39,608 bases of DNA, taken from assembly GCA_051660685.1 (NCBI GenBank), contig JBOFQB010000105.1, forward strand, positions 1-39,608. Reading direction: 5' to 3'. Source of the stretch: JAVBSX01 sp051660685 (lineage in GTDB: Bacteria; Planctomycetota; Planctomycetia; Pirellulales; Thermoguttaceae). The position numbers and the translations under genes were made by a program. Positions within the stretch are counted from its first letter, which is position 1. Each line of letters begins with the position of its first letter. The notes beneath the pieces are model-generated. The model ran no database searches, was not told where the DNA came from, and saw nothing but the letters and a program-made list of their open reading frames with translations. Below are positions 17,115-25,930 of this stretch, in pieces.

Positions 17115-17402
17115 ATGATAGTCGAACATCCTGACGGTTGCGTGTTGTTGGTCCGAGCCCAACCGGGTTCACGGAAAAATGAAATACGGACCGTGCAGAA
17201 CGGCGAACTGAAAGTTGCGGTTACGCCTGTCCCCGAAAAAGGAAAAGCGAACAAGGCGATTGTGGAACTGCTTGCGAAAGAACTGGGGATTCGGAAATCG
17301 GCGATTGAACTGATTGCCGGGCCGCTCAGTCCGCAAAAACAGTTTTTGCTGCATGGAGTGACCCCGAAAGAACTGCGGGAAAAGATGGGAGATAGGGGAT
17401 AG
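17115..17402 (+). CDS. DUF167 (YggU-like) family protein
   Basis: This 95-residue protein belongs to the small alpha/beta DUF167/YggU family, whose biochemical role is not established. The diagnostic stretch is VTPVPEKGKANKAIVELLAK, followed by GIRKSAIELIAGPLSPQK. I choose the ATG at 17115 because GAGGA lies just upstream at 17106-17110 and because the longer frame from 16965 only translates the REP-like pair. The last residues (REKMGDRG) and the TAG stop come from a G-rich tandem repeat that begins inside the gene, so the C-terminus may be repeat-derived. It has no obvious operon partner. Confidence 0.88.
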   Translation: MIVEHPDGCVLLVRAQPGSRKNEIRTVQNGELKVAVTPVPEKGKANKAIVELLAKELGIRKSAIELIAGPLSPQKQFLLHGVTPKELREKMGDRG

Positions 17403-17433
17403 AGGACGGGGGATAGGGAATAGGGGGGAGGGA
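17386..17433 (+). repeat. G-rich 7-bp tandem repeat, copy 2 (contains stop codon)
   Basis: Units such as GGGAGATAGGGGATAG and GGGGGATAGGGAATAGGG run across the 3' end of the DUF167 gene. The stop codon TAG (17400-17402) is part of a GGGATAG unit. Confidence 0.8.
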
Positions 17434-17709
17434 GCAGTCCGCTCACAAGTTTTTGCGAAAAAGAGTATTTTCATTTTTGAACCACGAAAATCACAAAAAA
17501 CACGAAAATCTCACAAAATACCGTTTTTCGTGTCTTTCGTGCATTTCGTGGTAAAAAACGTCCGTCCAATTCAACTCAATTCAGGTCGCAAAACCAAACT
17601 TGTTAGCGGTCTGGGGGATCGAGGGGGACGAAGAAAACAATCCGTTGAATCACACGATACAATGTATCTTGGTATCTTGTGTAAAAGACTGTTTAGGGAT
17701 GTATAAAAA
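17403..17709. other. 307 bp intergenic region with two repeat families
   Basis: Contains the remainder of the G-rich tandem repeat and the CACGAA-type inverted repeat (17479-17553). Nothing coding is visible. A clear Shine-Dalgarno is absent before the dehydrogenase start at 17710. Confidence 0.65.
17479..17553. repeat. CACGAA-type inverted repeat, copy 1
   Basis: The left arm ACCACGAAAATCACAAAAAA is answered by the right arm CGTGTCTTTCGTGCATTTCG plus TGGT. Each arm holds CACGAA-like motifs about 9 bp apart. A related element with the arms in the opposite order lies at 29721-29788. Confidence 0.75.
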
Positions 17710-18804
17710 ATGACCCAACAATTGAATCTTGTCGTTTGTTATCAACAGGGACCTGTTGAGGATTATTTGATTGAGGAAATTCAGGCGGTTTGGCCGGAAG
17801 TCGGGATTACCAATGTTGGGCAGAAAGACATTGCAAAAGCCCTTGAAGAGGCGGATTATTTTTGCGGACATGCGAAAGTGCCGGTCAACTGGGACAAAAT
17901 CGTCGGGCAAGGTCGGCTCCGTTGGATTCAATCCTCTGCAGCCGGAATGGATTGGTGTCTGGTTCCGTCCGTCATTGCATCGAATATTTGCATAACAACA
18001 GCATCCGGGGCATTGTCCGATCAGGTCGCCGAACACACTTTGGCCCTGTTGCTCGCTTGGAAACGGAATCTGCCCTCCTTTTTTGCCGATCAATTTGTCC
18101 CGGACGGATTGAATTTCAGAGTTCAAGCAGGTCAAACACCGAATCCTTCCTCGAATTATCGCAAATTTGTTCGACTGCCAACTCGGGATTTGACCGGTTC
18201 TTCGGTCGGAATCGTCGGTTTTGGCGGAGTTGGTCGGCGTCTTGCTCAACTTCTCGCCCCGTTCAAAACCCGAATTCGGGCTGTTGACCTGTTTCCCGAG
18301 AACAAACCGGCGTACATTGAGGAACTTTGGGGAACCGAACGGTTGGAAGAGTTGCTTGGGATTTCCGACATTCTGATTCTCTCTTTGCCGTTGAATTCGA
18401 CAACGCGGGGAATGTTTGATTCCCGACGCTTTTCGCAGATGAAACCGGGAACATTGTTCGTCAACGTTGCACGCGGACCCCTTGTTGTGACGGACGATTT
18501 GATAAACGCCCTGAAAAGCGGGCAATTGGGCGGATCAGTGATTGATGTGAGCAATCCTGAACCGTTGCCCGAACAACATCCTCTTTGGGATGCTCCCCAT
18601 TTGCTGATTACCCCGCATGTTGCCGGTCAAGCAGCTTGGCGATTCGAGATGATTAACCGACTGTTTTTGGAGAATGTCCGACGTTTGAAATCGGGGGGGG
18701 AGGAGTTGTTGCTCAACCGACTTTCGGCAGAAGGAAAACGACTGGGGTTCCCGCTTCGAAACGGGGAGACGCCGCTTTGGATCGATTGGGTCGAGCAAGG
18801 ATGA
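17710..18804 (+). CDS. D-2-hydroxyacid dehydrogenase (NAD-dependent)
   Basis: The 364-residue protein belongs to the D-isomer-specific 2-hydroxyacid dehydrogenase family, which interconverts 2-keto acids and D-2-hydroxy acids with NAD(P)H. The Rossmann motif GFGGVG starts near residue 170 and is followed by a likely NAD-selecting acid in AVDLFP. The three catalytic residues are present: Arg in NVARG (about 255), Glu in SNPEPLP (about 284) and His in TPHVAG (about 303). The N-terminal catalytic domain is complete (RWIQSSAAGMDW is the usual substrate-loop region). The substrate cannot be decided; glyoxylate/hydroxypyruvate reductase-like members look similar. It stands alone between repeat-filled gaps. 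Confidence 0.92.
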   Translation: MTQQLNLVVCYQQGPVEDYLIEEIQAVWPEVGITNVGQKDIAKALEEADYFCGHAKVPVNWDKIVGQGRLRWIQSSAAGMDWCLVPSVIASNICITTASGALSDQVAEHTLALLLAWKRNLPSFFADQFVPDGLNFRVQAGQTPNPSSNYRKFVRLPTRDLTGSSVGIVGFGGVGRRLAQLLAPFKTRIRAVDLFPENKPAYIEELWGTERLEELLGISDILILSLPLNSTTRGMFDSRRFSQMKPGTLFVNVARGPLVVTDDLINALKSGQLGGSVIDVSNPEPLPEQHPLWDAPHLLITPHVAGQAAWRFEMINRLFLENVRRLKSGGEELLLNRLSAEGKRLGFPLRNGETPLWIDWVEQG

Positions 18805-18841
18805 ACGAAAAAATGACGAACCGGTTTGTAAAAAACGCAAG

Positions 18842-18871
18842 ACACGAGATACGTTGCATTGCGACTCAACG
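18842..18871. repeat. decayed REP-like unit
   Basis: ACACGAGATACGTTGCATTG followed by CGACTCAACG aligns with the REP-like consensus along its full length, with several substitutions that damage the stem. It lies between convergent genes. Confidence 0.6.
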
Positions 18872-18922
18872 CCCGGTTTGTGCCGGGCTGAAAAGTTGGA
18901 AAGTTAAAAAAGTTGTCCTCGT

Positions 18923-19867
18923 TTACTCATTATTCCTCTCCGTCTTCTTCGTGTCCCTCCTCGATTTCAGCATTTGTCCGAACATTTTAGGGTCAAGGTC
19001 GTTCGGATCAAGACGTTTGACGGCACTATCTGCAAAAGCAACATGGAAACCTGAAGGATGACAACGACCTTGAGGTGTCTGGTATTTCGTGAGGAAATCT
19101 TTTTGAGTCGCCTCTTCAAACGAAGTCTCCTTATCCGGCCTCATCCAGTTCACGCCGTCTCTGTTGGGACGTTCTATCACCAAAATCGTGTTTGAAGTCC
19201 CCCAATTCATATCTTTCATCATTGTTCCCCTGTTTAAGTCGGCGGGGTCACGATCTGCCAAATCAGGAAACAGAGTGTCGGGACCAACAACGACGGAATA
19301 GTTGCTCGATGATGAGGAAAAATCTGGGCTGCTTGGACATCGATACACTTGGGGCATTTGATCGGCGAACCGCTGATTCCATTCGCTGTTCCAGGGTTCG
19401 TCCAACCGAATTTGATCGGCAAGACCCGTTTGATCAAGAAAGGGGAGCAACAGGACTCGCCAAGAATGAAGCGGTTTTCCGTCCTCATCAACCGAATAAG
19501 CGGGCGGAAATGTCTTCTTTGCGTCATGATAATTGTTCATTGCAAGAGCAATCTGCTTTTCATTGTTAACACACATCATGTTCCGTCCTGCTGCTCTTGC
19601 CCCTGAAACAGCGGGAATAAGGAGCGCGATACCGATTCCGGCTGCTCCAATCAGCAGGAGGAAACAGAGACCGAGAACGAGGAGAACAATCGATGTTGTG
19701 GACCATGATCGGACAGGAGGTCCATAAGGGGCTGGTCCATAAGTGCCGGGAAAAGGAGCCTGATTGTTTTCGAGCGTCACTCCGACCAAAGGTGACCCGC
19801 ACGTCATGCAAAAATGGTGTGATTCGGGGAAATGCAGATTACAACGGGGACAAAACATGCCGTTCAT
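18923..19867 (-). CDS. DUF1559-like protein with N-terminal zinc ribbon
   Basis: The 314-residue protein starts at the ATG at 19867, which has AAGGAG nine bases upstream. The longer frame to 19960 has no support. It begins with a zinc-ribbon-like CPRC...CMTCG (four cysteines within the first 25 residues), then a Pro/Gly-rich linker and one membrane helix (SIVLLVLGLCFLLLIGAAGI). A DUF1559-type domain follows: NEKQIALAMNNYHDAKKTFPP, SWRVLLLPFLDQ, YRCPSSP, and near the end HPSGFHVAFADSAVK, equivalent to the family's H-x9-DG box but reading DS. Ordinary DUF1559 proteins carry a type IV pilin-like leader; here the zinc ribbon replaces it, so the N-terminus should face the cytoplasm. The function is unknown. 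Confidence 0.87.
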   Translation of the reverse strand: MNGMFCPRCNLHFPESHHFCMTCGSPLVGVTLENNQAPFPGTYGPAPYGPPVRSWSTTSIVLLVLGLCFLLLIGAAGIGIALLIPAVSGARAAGRNMMCVNNEKQIALAMNNYHDAKKTFPPAYSVDEDGKPLHSWRVLLLPFLDQTGLADQIRLDEPWNSEWNQRFADQMPQVYRCPSSPDFSSSSSNYSVVVGPDTLFPDLADRDPADLNRGTMMKDMNWGTSNTILVIERPNRDGVNWMRPDKETSFEEATQKDFLTKYQTPQGRCHPSGFHVAFADSAVKRLDPNDLDPKMFGQMLKSRRDTKKTERNNE

Positions 19868-20302
19868 TTTTGGTTTCTCCTTCGTGTTTTGACAGTGTTT
19901 CATGTTCGGGATGAACATTTTGGGACGAACACAAATGACTCTGTAGAGCAGGATAATCAATCAGAACATCAGGAACAAGAGGGGTAAATGAAGGAGTTCA
20001 GGTGTGTGTGAAAGACCCCTGATTGAACGGGACCCGCGAACGGGTTAAAATACAAGTTGTTCGGGTCGGTTTGGACCTGTTGGTTCACTGCGACGAGTTG
20101 TTGGTTGGGATACGTTTCAAGGATTTGGAAGGGTATACTGCAAACGGTTAGAAATGGTTTGTTTTCCGATTGGAACGTGGGCATCCTGCCTGCATCGAGA
20201 AAAAAAAATGCAGGCAAGATGCCTGCGTTCCGACAAAATGTCCATTTTGTACCCGTTTTGGGGATATACCAAAAGAAAAAAGTAACATAGTAGATAACAG
20301 AT
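19868..20302. other. 435 bp divergent intergenic region
   Basis: Lies between the minus-strand DUF1559-like gene and the plus-strand GldF/GldG fusion, so it should hold both promoters; I cannot point to convincing boxes. The only clear structure is the hairpin repeat at 20171-20231. The short frames here translate the hairpin and are not called. Confidence 0.55.
20171..20231. repeat. hairpin repeat of the GCAGGCAAGATGC type
   Basis: GGAACGTGGGCATCCTGCCT at the left pairs with AGGCAAGATGCCTGCGTTCC at the right around an A-rich loop. Similar 'GCATCTTGCCTGC' palindromes are familiar as dispersed repeats in other bacterial genomes. Only one copy is in this window. Confidence 0.65.
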
Positions 20303-23170
20303 ATGAATACCCGGGTCTTACTTGCTGTTTTTAAGAGGAACTTTATCGGTTATTTCGCCAATCCAACCGGTTATGTCTTCATCTGCGTCTTCGTCCTGCT
20401 TAGCTCAAATGCCGCTTTTCTGCCGTATGAGTTTTTCAGCGCGAATCTCGCCAATCTCGCCCAACTGAATCTCTGGTTCCCGCTCATCATGTTGGTTTTT
20501 ATTCCGGCAATTACAATGGGAATCTGGGCGGATGAACGACGACAGGGAACGGATGAACTGTTGTTGACGATTCCAGCCGGGGATTTCGAGATCGTTTGCG
20601 GAAAATACTGCTCCGCTGTTGCAATTTATACCGTTTCCCTCCTCTTTTCGCTTGGTTGTAACCTTGTGATTCTGTCCTATCTCGGCAATCCCGATCAAGG
20701 TCTGTTTTTCAGCACCTATCTCGGATACTGGTTTATGGGAATAACGATGATTGCAATCGGTATGGTTGCGTCTTTTTTGACGGGAAATTTGACCGTTGCC
20801 TACATTCTCGGGGCAATCTTCTGCGTTCCTCTTGTTGCGTTGAATTGGGTTGACGCTGCTCCGCTTTCTCAGGATGCTGTTGCACTGCTCCAGAAATTTT
20901 CGATGAGCAACCAGTTCGAGACCTTTGGTCGGGGTATTTTCAGTTTGGCAAGCACGATTTACTTTCTCGGTATCATTGTTGCAATGCTCTATCTTTGTAT
21001 GGTGTTGATTGGACGACGACATTGGTCGGCGAATCAACAATGGGTTGGGGCGTTCCACTTCTCGATTCGGGCAATCGCTCTCGTCGTCATTGCCCTTGCT
21101 CTTTGTTTGATTCTCGAACGCTTTGATGTCCGGGCCGATTTAACAGCGGAAAAACTTTCGACCCTTTCGCCGTTGACTGCGGATTTGATTCAAGCGGTTG
21201 ACCCCCAACATCCGGTTGTGATTGAAGCCTATTTGAGTCCTGAAGTCCCAGAACCATACATTCAGACCCGAATGAACATTATTTCTGTTCTTAAAGAATT
21301 TGAATCGAGGAGCAAGGGGCGGATTATGGTCAGGATTCACGAAATTCAACCCTTTACGAAAGAGGCGTTGATTGCGTCGGAACGTTATGACATTCAACCG
21401 CGAGAAGTCTGGTTTATTTCGCAAGGAAATCGGAAAAAGGCGAATATTTTTCTCGGTATCACGTTTCGTTGCGGTTTGAGGACCTTGACATTGCCGTTTG
21501 TTGATCGGGGACTTTCCCCCGAATATGAGTTGGTTCATGCTTTGTGTGCGGTTACTGACCCTCAAAAACGTCGGATTGGCGTTTTGAAGACGGATGTTCC
21601 GCTTTTTGGACAGTTTTCGATGCAGAACTTTTCGATGTCCCCGGACATGCGGATTATCGAAGAACTCAAGAAACGGTATACGGTTGTCGAAGTGGACCCC
21701 GCACAACCGATCACCGAACGGTTTGACGCGCTGATTGCGGTTCAACCGTCCTCGCTCGGTCCTCCTGAAATGGTCAACTTGGTTGACACAATCCGTCAGG
21801 GACAACCGACTGTTCTTTTCGAGGATGCTTTTCCGTTTTACATGCCGGTTGCAGGAACAGCGGAACCGCGACGTCAACAGAATCAAATGATGATGATGCA
21901 ACGTCAGGTTCCCCCAAAAGGTGACATTGGAATGCTTTGGAATCTGCTCGGGATTGAATATGACAGTTCCAACAGTGTTTGGCAGGATTATAACCCGATT
22001 CGCAAACTTCAGGCCTTACCGAAAGGGGTTGTTTTTCTCGACAAAGCGACGGACCCGATTTCTCACCAAACGGTTTCCCCCTTTGCGGATGATCCGATTA
22101 CCCGAAAATTGCAGTATCTGATGATCCCTTTCCCCGGTTCTGTCAAAAAATCCCCTCAATCGACCTTGCAATATGAACCGCTTATCTGGACGGTTTATCG
22201 TCCGTCCGGGGTTGCATCGGTCACGCAAAGTCGGGATTCCGTCCAAACCGAGACCTTTGAGAGTCTGAACATTAAGTTGGATCGGGTCAATCGGACGACA
22301 GAGGGGCCGAAAGAATTGGCAGTTCACATAACGGGAGAAGTGAAATTGCCCGAAAAACGGCAAGATTTGGAAAAAGCACTTGATTTAGGGGACGGTTTGG
22401 ACGCTGATTCGGTTGCGAGATCAATGAGAGATTCAGTTGTAGATTCCAACACAGGTAGTGAGGCAGAACGGGTCGAACAGAAAGAACAGGGCAAACAGGC
22501 AGAACGGGGTCAACAGGCGGATTCGCCGAAAACGGCTCAACTTGATGTTGTGCTGATTGCGGACATTGACATGTTGCACAACGAAATATTCCAGATGCAG
22601 GAAACCGGGAGTCCCCCGGGAATGGGAATCAACCTTGATTTCGAGAATGTCTCCCTTCTTCTGAACGCAATTGACGTTGTTGCGGGAGATGACCGGTTTG
22701 TTGACATTAGAACCCGGCGTCCCATACATCGAACATTGCAACGGATTGACAAGGCGACGGACGAAATGCGACAAAGAACGGCGGAGAATCGTGAACGATA
22801 TGAGCGGGAGTTGACGGAACGGGTCCAAGAGGACATAAAAAAGTTGTCCGACCGTCTTGAGCAGATCAATCTGGACTTCGAGAAACAGGGGATGTCGCAA
22901 GAAGAGGTTGATTCGCGGGTTCGCGCGGTCGCCCTTTCTGCCGAAAAAAGCATGAAAGCGAACCTTGACTCGTTGCGGCGTGATGTCAGTCGGAAAATTG
23001 AATTGGCGGAAATCAAGTTGAACGAATACATTCGGACGATTCAGGGCCAATACAAGTTTTATGCGATTGTCCTCCCCCCGATTTTACCCCTTGCAATCGG
23101 CTTGATTGTCCTCTTTACCCGACGAGTCCGGGAATATGAAGGAGTCCCCAAATCACGTCGGAAGAAGTAA
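20303..23170 (+). CDS. fused GldF/GldG-like ABC transporter protein
   Basis: The 955-residue protein fuses an ABC-2 permease (about residues 1-275, six predicted helices, MNTRVLLAVFKRNFIGYFANPTG-type start as in GldF) to a large extracytoplasmic GldG-type domain (about 285-620, with LSPLTADLIQAVDPQHPVVI and YDIQPREVWF). A less conserved region with low-complexity Gln/Glu/Arg stretches follows, then a coiled coil (about 825-915) and a final membrane helix before the basic end RRVREYEGVPKSRRKK. In Bacteroidota, GldF and GldG with ATPase GldA are needed for gliding; in planctomycetes the fused form is common and its role is not established. No ATPase is adjacent; the ATPase at 10476 is the obvious candidate partner. 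No strong ribosome-binding site is seen. Confidence 0.87.
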   Translation: MNTRVLLAVFKRNFIGYFANPTGYVFICVFVLLSSNAAFLPYEFFSANLANLAQLNLWFPLIMLVFIPAITMGIWADERRQGTDELLLTIPAGDFEIVCGKYCSAVAIYTVSLLFSLGCNLVILSYLGNPDQGLFFSTYLGYWFMGITMIAIGMVASFLTGNLTVAYILGAIFCVPLVALNWVDAAPLSQDAVALLQKFSMSNQFETFGRGIFSLASTIYFLGIIVAMLYLCMVLIGRRHWSANQQWVGAFHFSIRAIALVVIALALCLILERFDVRADLTAEKLSTLSPLTADLIQAVDPQHPVVIEAYLSPEVPEPYIQTRMNIISVLKEFESRSKGRIMVRIHEIQPFTKEALIASERYDIQPREVWFISQGNRKKANIFLGITFRCGLRTLTLPFVDRGLSPEYELVHALCAVTDPQKRRIGVLKTDVPLFGQFSMQNFSMSPDMRIIEELKKRYTVVEVDPAQPITERFDALIAVQPSSLGPPEMVNLVDTIRQGQPTVLFEDAFPFYMPVAGTAEPRRQQNQMMMMQRQVPPKGDIGMLWNLLGIEYDSSNSVWQDYNPIRKLQALPKGVVFLDKATDPISHQTVSPFADDPITRKLQYLMIPFPGSVKKSPQSTLQYEPLIWTVYRPSGVASVTQSRDSVQTETFESLNIKLDRVNRTTEGPKELAVHITGEVKLPEKRQDLEKALDLGDGLDADSVARSMRDSVVDSNTGSEAERVEQKEQGKQAERGQQADSPKTAQLDVVLIADIDMLHNEIFQMQETGSPPGMGINLDFENVSLLLNAIDVVAGDDRFVDIRTRRPIHRTLQRIDKATDEMRQRTAENRERYERELTERVQEDIKKLSDRLEQINLDFEKQGMSQEEVDSRVRAVALSAEKSMKANLDSLRRDVSRKIELAEIKLNEYIRTIQGQYKFYAIVLPPILPLAIGLIVLFTRRVREYEGVPKSRRKK

Positions 23171-23315
23171 CAAGAGACCGGCAAAGTATCGGCTGAAAAG
23201 ATTAACTCAGCTTTGCATTGTAGCATCTTGACACCCGGTTTTTTATCGGCTATTATCGCTTGCAATCGGCTTTGCCCGTCTGTCTTTCTTTCCCAACTTT
23301 AACCCCGGATTTATC

Positions 23316-25880
23316 ATGTTTTGTCCTTGTAAGTGGTTGGATCAACGAACAGGAATCCTCAGTTTGTTCAGCCTTATCTGGAAAAAAACCGTTCTTGCAA
23401 ATCGTTGTCGCGCTGCTGCTCTCATCGTCTTTGCCCTGTTTACACAAATTGTGACCGGCTTGGTTCTTTGGGCCTACTATAGTCCAAGTGCCCAAACCGC
23501 TTGGGAAAGCGTCTTCTACATGCAGTATGTCCTCCCTTACGGTTGGTTGGTTCGCGGTATTCATCATTGGAGTGCCCAAGTCCTCGTCGCCCTTCTCGCC
23601 CTTTACCTCTTCATGCAGGTCATGTCGGGACGGTATCGAGCACCCCGGGAATTCGTTTTCTGGTCCAGTGTCGCCCTTTTTGGACTTGCACTCGGTTGCT
23701 GTTTGACCGGAGATTTGTTGACTTGGACGATTTCTGGGTTTTCCGCGACCAAAGTTCGGGTCAGCTTTTTGAACCTGATCCCCGAAGTCGGCCCCAAATT
23801 GTATCAATTCGTCATAGGCGGTCCAGAATTCGGAACCTTGACCTTGACTCGATTCCTCGTTCTGCACATTGTCGCTTGCGCAGGTACACTGACCGCTGTT
23901 GTTGCTGTTTGGCTTTGGTTCAATGCTCGCGCTCAAAAAATGATGCTTGCACAAGCGGAATTTGCACAAGCCGAACTCAAATTCAAAGGTAAAACCTCCT
24001 GCAATTGCAAAGGGGCCAAAGAAGTCTCCTATTGGTCCTGTCAAGCCGTAAAAGATGGACTCGCTTGTGTTGTTTTTATGCTCATTGTTCTCGCCCTTGT
24101 GCTGCAACAACCGCTTTTGGGCAAAATCGACGCAAAATGGGGTCCTGACCCCGAATTGCCGTTTCAGGCAACGGTTGGGGCCGAGTTGATGTCTCCTGCC
24201 GATTCAGGCGATTTTTATGGGGGAGCACGACCAGAATGGTCGTTTCGCGCGCTCTATTACCTTTCCAACATGGAATGTTTCCCCGGAGATAAAAAGTATA
24301 TCCCGATTTTCATTATTCCAGCCTGTTTGGGTCTGTATGCCCTGCTCATTCCCTTGATCGGCTCGATTCGGCCCGGTCATTATCTGAACGTCTTGATTGT
24401 GCTCGGTTTAACCGGTTCTGTCGGTTACATGACGTATAAGTCGTATGAACATGACGCAGAATTGGCGGATTATCAACGGGAGATCAAATTGGCCGAATCG
24501 CGGGCAGAAAGGGCGATTGAATTGGCTCTTGCCCCAAATGGAATTCCGGCTGAAGGAGCATTGAGTTTGTTGCGCAATGATCCCAAAACGCAAGGACCGA
24601 TTCTCTTTGAACAACATTGTGCGTCCTGTCATGCTTTTACTCCGCGAGAAGGTGAGTCGGCACATCCTGATTTTCCGCCGATTGTGTGTGAAAAACCGAC
24701 TGCACCCAACCTTTATCGACCGTTGAACCGGGATTGGATTGCCGGGTTCTTTGACTTTAAGAAATTAACGTCGGATGATTATTATGGTAATACGGCGTTC
24801 AATTTGAAGCCGGAGATGAACAAGAAGGATTTTCATGGAAAGATGTTCGATTATGTTCGGTCACTTCCTGCAAGAATGGAAGATGAGGATTATTCTGAAG
24901 AGAATAATCCCCAGACGCTTGCTAAGCTGATTGACATTCTTGCGGACGAAATGCTCCTTGAATGTCCTCGTTCCGTCGAGTTGGGACCGAAAAAAGCCCA
25001 GAAAATTGACGGTCTTGACCTGAATGACGCTTACATTCTTGACAGTTTCGGTTGTTTGGCAACCTGTCATCGTTTTTACGATTACGATTCGGTCGACAAA
25101 AAAACAGACGGGCCGGATTTATCCGGTTACATGTCGCGTGAATGGATGATCGAGATGATTGCCGATCCGACGACGAATCGGTTTTTCAAGGACCGTAATG
25201 ATCGTATGCCTGCTTATCACCAATCGGCAGAAGATTCGACAATGACACGAGCTGAGATCGAGCATCTCGTCGACTGGTTGCGTGGAAAGTGGTATCGCGC
25301 TGAAAAACCGGTCCAAACGCAGGAAGATTGGTTTTCAAAGGTTCTCGGGGCGTCCCATTCTGCCGAATCGTCACATTCAGAGTCTGAAAAATCGGGTGAT
25401 GTGGAAAAGGACGCCGACAAATCGGCAGTCAGATCGGTTGACCAACCGGTTCATGCAGGTACTCCTTCTGAAAAGGAGACCGTTGGAAATGCTGGAAACG
25501 AGGAGGTCAAAGACAAGGACGAGGACAAAAAGACGGTCAACACGAACAATGTGGACCGGGAAGATGTCAAGGTTGAATCACAGAAAGGGAATGGAACGGT
25601 TGGAGAATCGAAAAAGGAGGAACTGAGACAACCGAACTCGGACGAGGAATCGGTCAAGGAGAAGCAAGAGGAAAAACAGCCGAAAGAACCGATCATCGAA
25701 TCAAAACCGGTTGAGTCGATTTCGTCCGAAAAGACGACGGAATCGAAAAACGGTTCGACGTTGGAAGATGATTTGGCGGATTTGCTGCAAACCGAATCGG
25801 CGACCGTTCTTAACGATCCGACGGAATACCAGGAACCGATTCCTTCTGACTCTCCTGCGTCAGGTGATGTCCCCGAATAA
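23316..25880 (+). CDS. cytochrome b fused to dihaem cytochrome c, with one b-haem ligand pair missing
   Basis: This 854-residue membrane protein looks like a quinol-oxidising bc-type subunit. Residues 25-210 follow cytochrome b helices A-D (YGWLVRGIHHWSAQ at 75-88; GRYRAPRE; GPEFGTLTLTRFLVLH at 169-184). Residues 245-375 match the subunit IV part, with PEWS (306-309) in place of the Qo-site PEWY. H83 and H184 match the ligands of haem bL, but the two haem bH positions, 14 residues further on, are Y97 and V198. The c-type part has CASCH (435-439) and an unusual C-x3-CH, CLATCH (580-585). From about 665 a charged Lys/Glu/Ser tail runs to the end. No Rieske gene is beside it. The CcsA-type protein at 4093 could mature it. 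Confidence 0.85.
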   Translation: MFCPCKWLDQRTGILSLFSLIWKKTVLANRCRAAALIVFALFTQIVTGLVLWAYYSPSAQTAWESVFYMQYVLPYGWLVRGIHHWSAQVLVALLALYLFMQVMSGRYRAPREFVFWSSVALFGLALGCCLTGDLLTWTISGFSATKVRVSFLNLIPEVGPKLYQFVIGGPEFGTLTLTRFLVLHIVACAGTLTAVVAVWLWFNARAQKMMLAQAEFAQAELKFKGKTSCNCKGAKEVSYWSCQAVKDGLACVVFMLIVLALVLQQPLLGKIDAKWGPDPELPFQATVGAELMSPADSGDFYGGARPEWSFRALYYLSNMECFPGDKKYIPIFIIPACLGLYALLIPLIGSIRPGHYLNVLIVLGLTGSVGYMTYKSYEHDAELADYQREIKLAESRAERAIELALAPNGIPAEGALSLLRNDPKTQGPILFEQHCASCHAFTPREGESAHPDFPPIVCEKPTAPNLYRPLNRDWIAGFFDFKKLTSDDYYGNTAFNLKPEMNKKDFHGKMFDYVRSLPARMEDEDYSEENNPQTLAKLIDILADEMLLECPRSVELGPKKAQKIDGLDLNDAYILDSFGCLATCHRFYDYDSVDKKTDGPDLSGYMSREWMIEMIADPTTNRFFKDRNDRMPAYHQSAEDSTMTRAEIEHLVDWLRGKWYRAEKPVQTQEDWFSKVLGASHSAESSHSESEKSGDVEKDADKSAVRSVDQPVHAGTPSEKETVGNAGNEEVKDKDEDKKTVNTNNVDREDVKVESQKGNGTVGESKKEELRQPNSDEESVKEKQEEKQPKEPIIESKPVESISSEKTTESKNGSTLEDDLADLLQTESATVLNDPTEYQEPIPSDSPASGDVPE

Positions 25881-25930
25881 AAACCAGTGTTGAGAAGACG
25901 AAACCGGAATAAAGGACAAAGGAATCGAAC

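Noticed and set aside
18777..19061. 94-codon frame after the dehydrogenase
   Set aside because: It passes through a decayed REP-like unit and overlaps the opposite-strand DUF1559-like gene.
19969..20217. 82-codon minus-strand frame
   Set aside because: It contains translated hairpin repeat (MPAFFFLDAGRMPTF-type peptide), a common annotation artefact.
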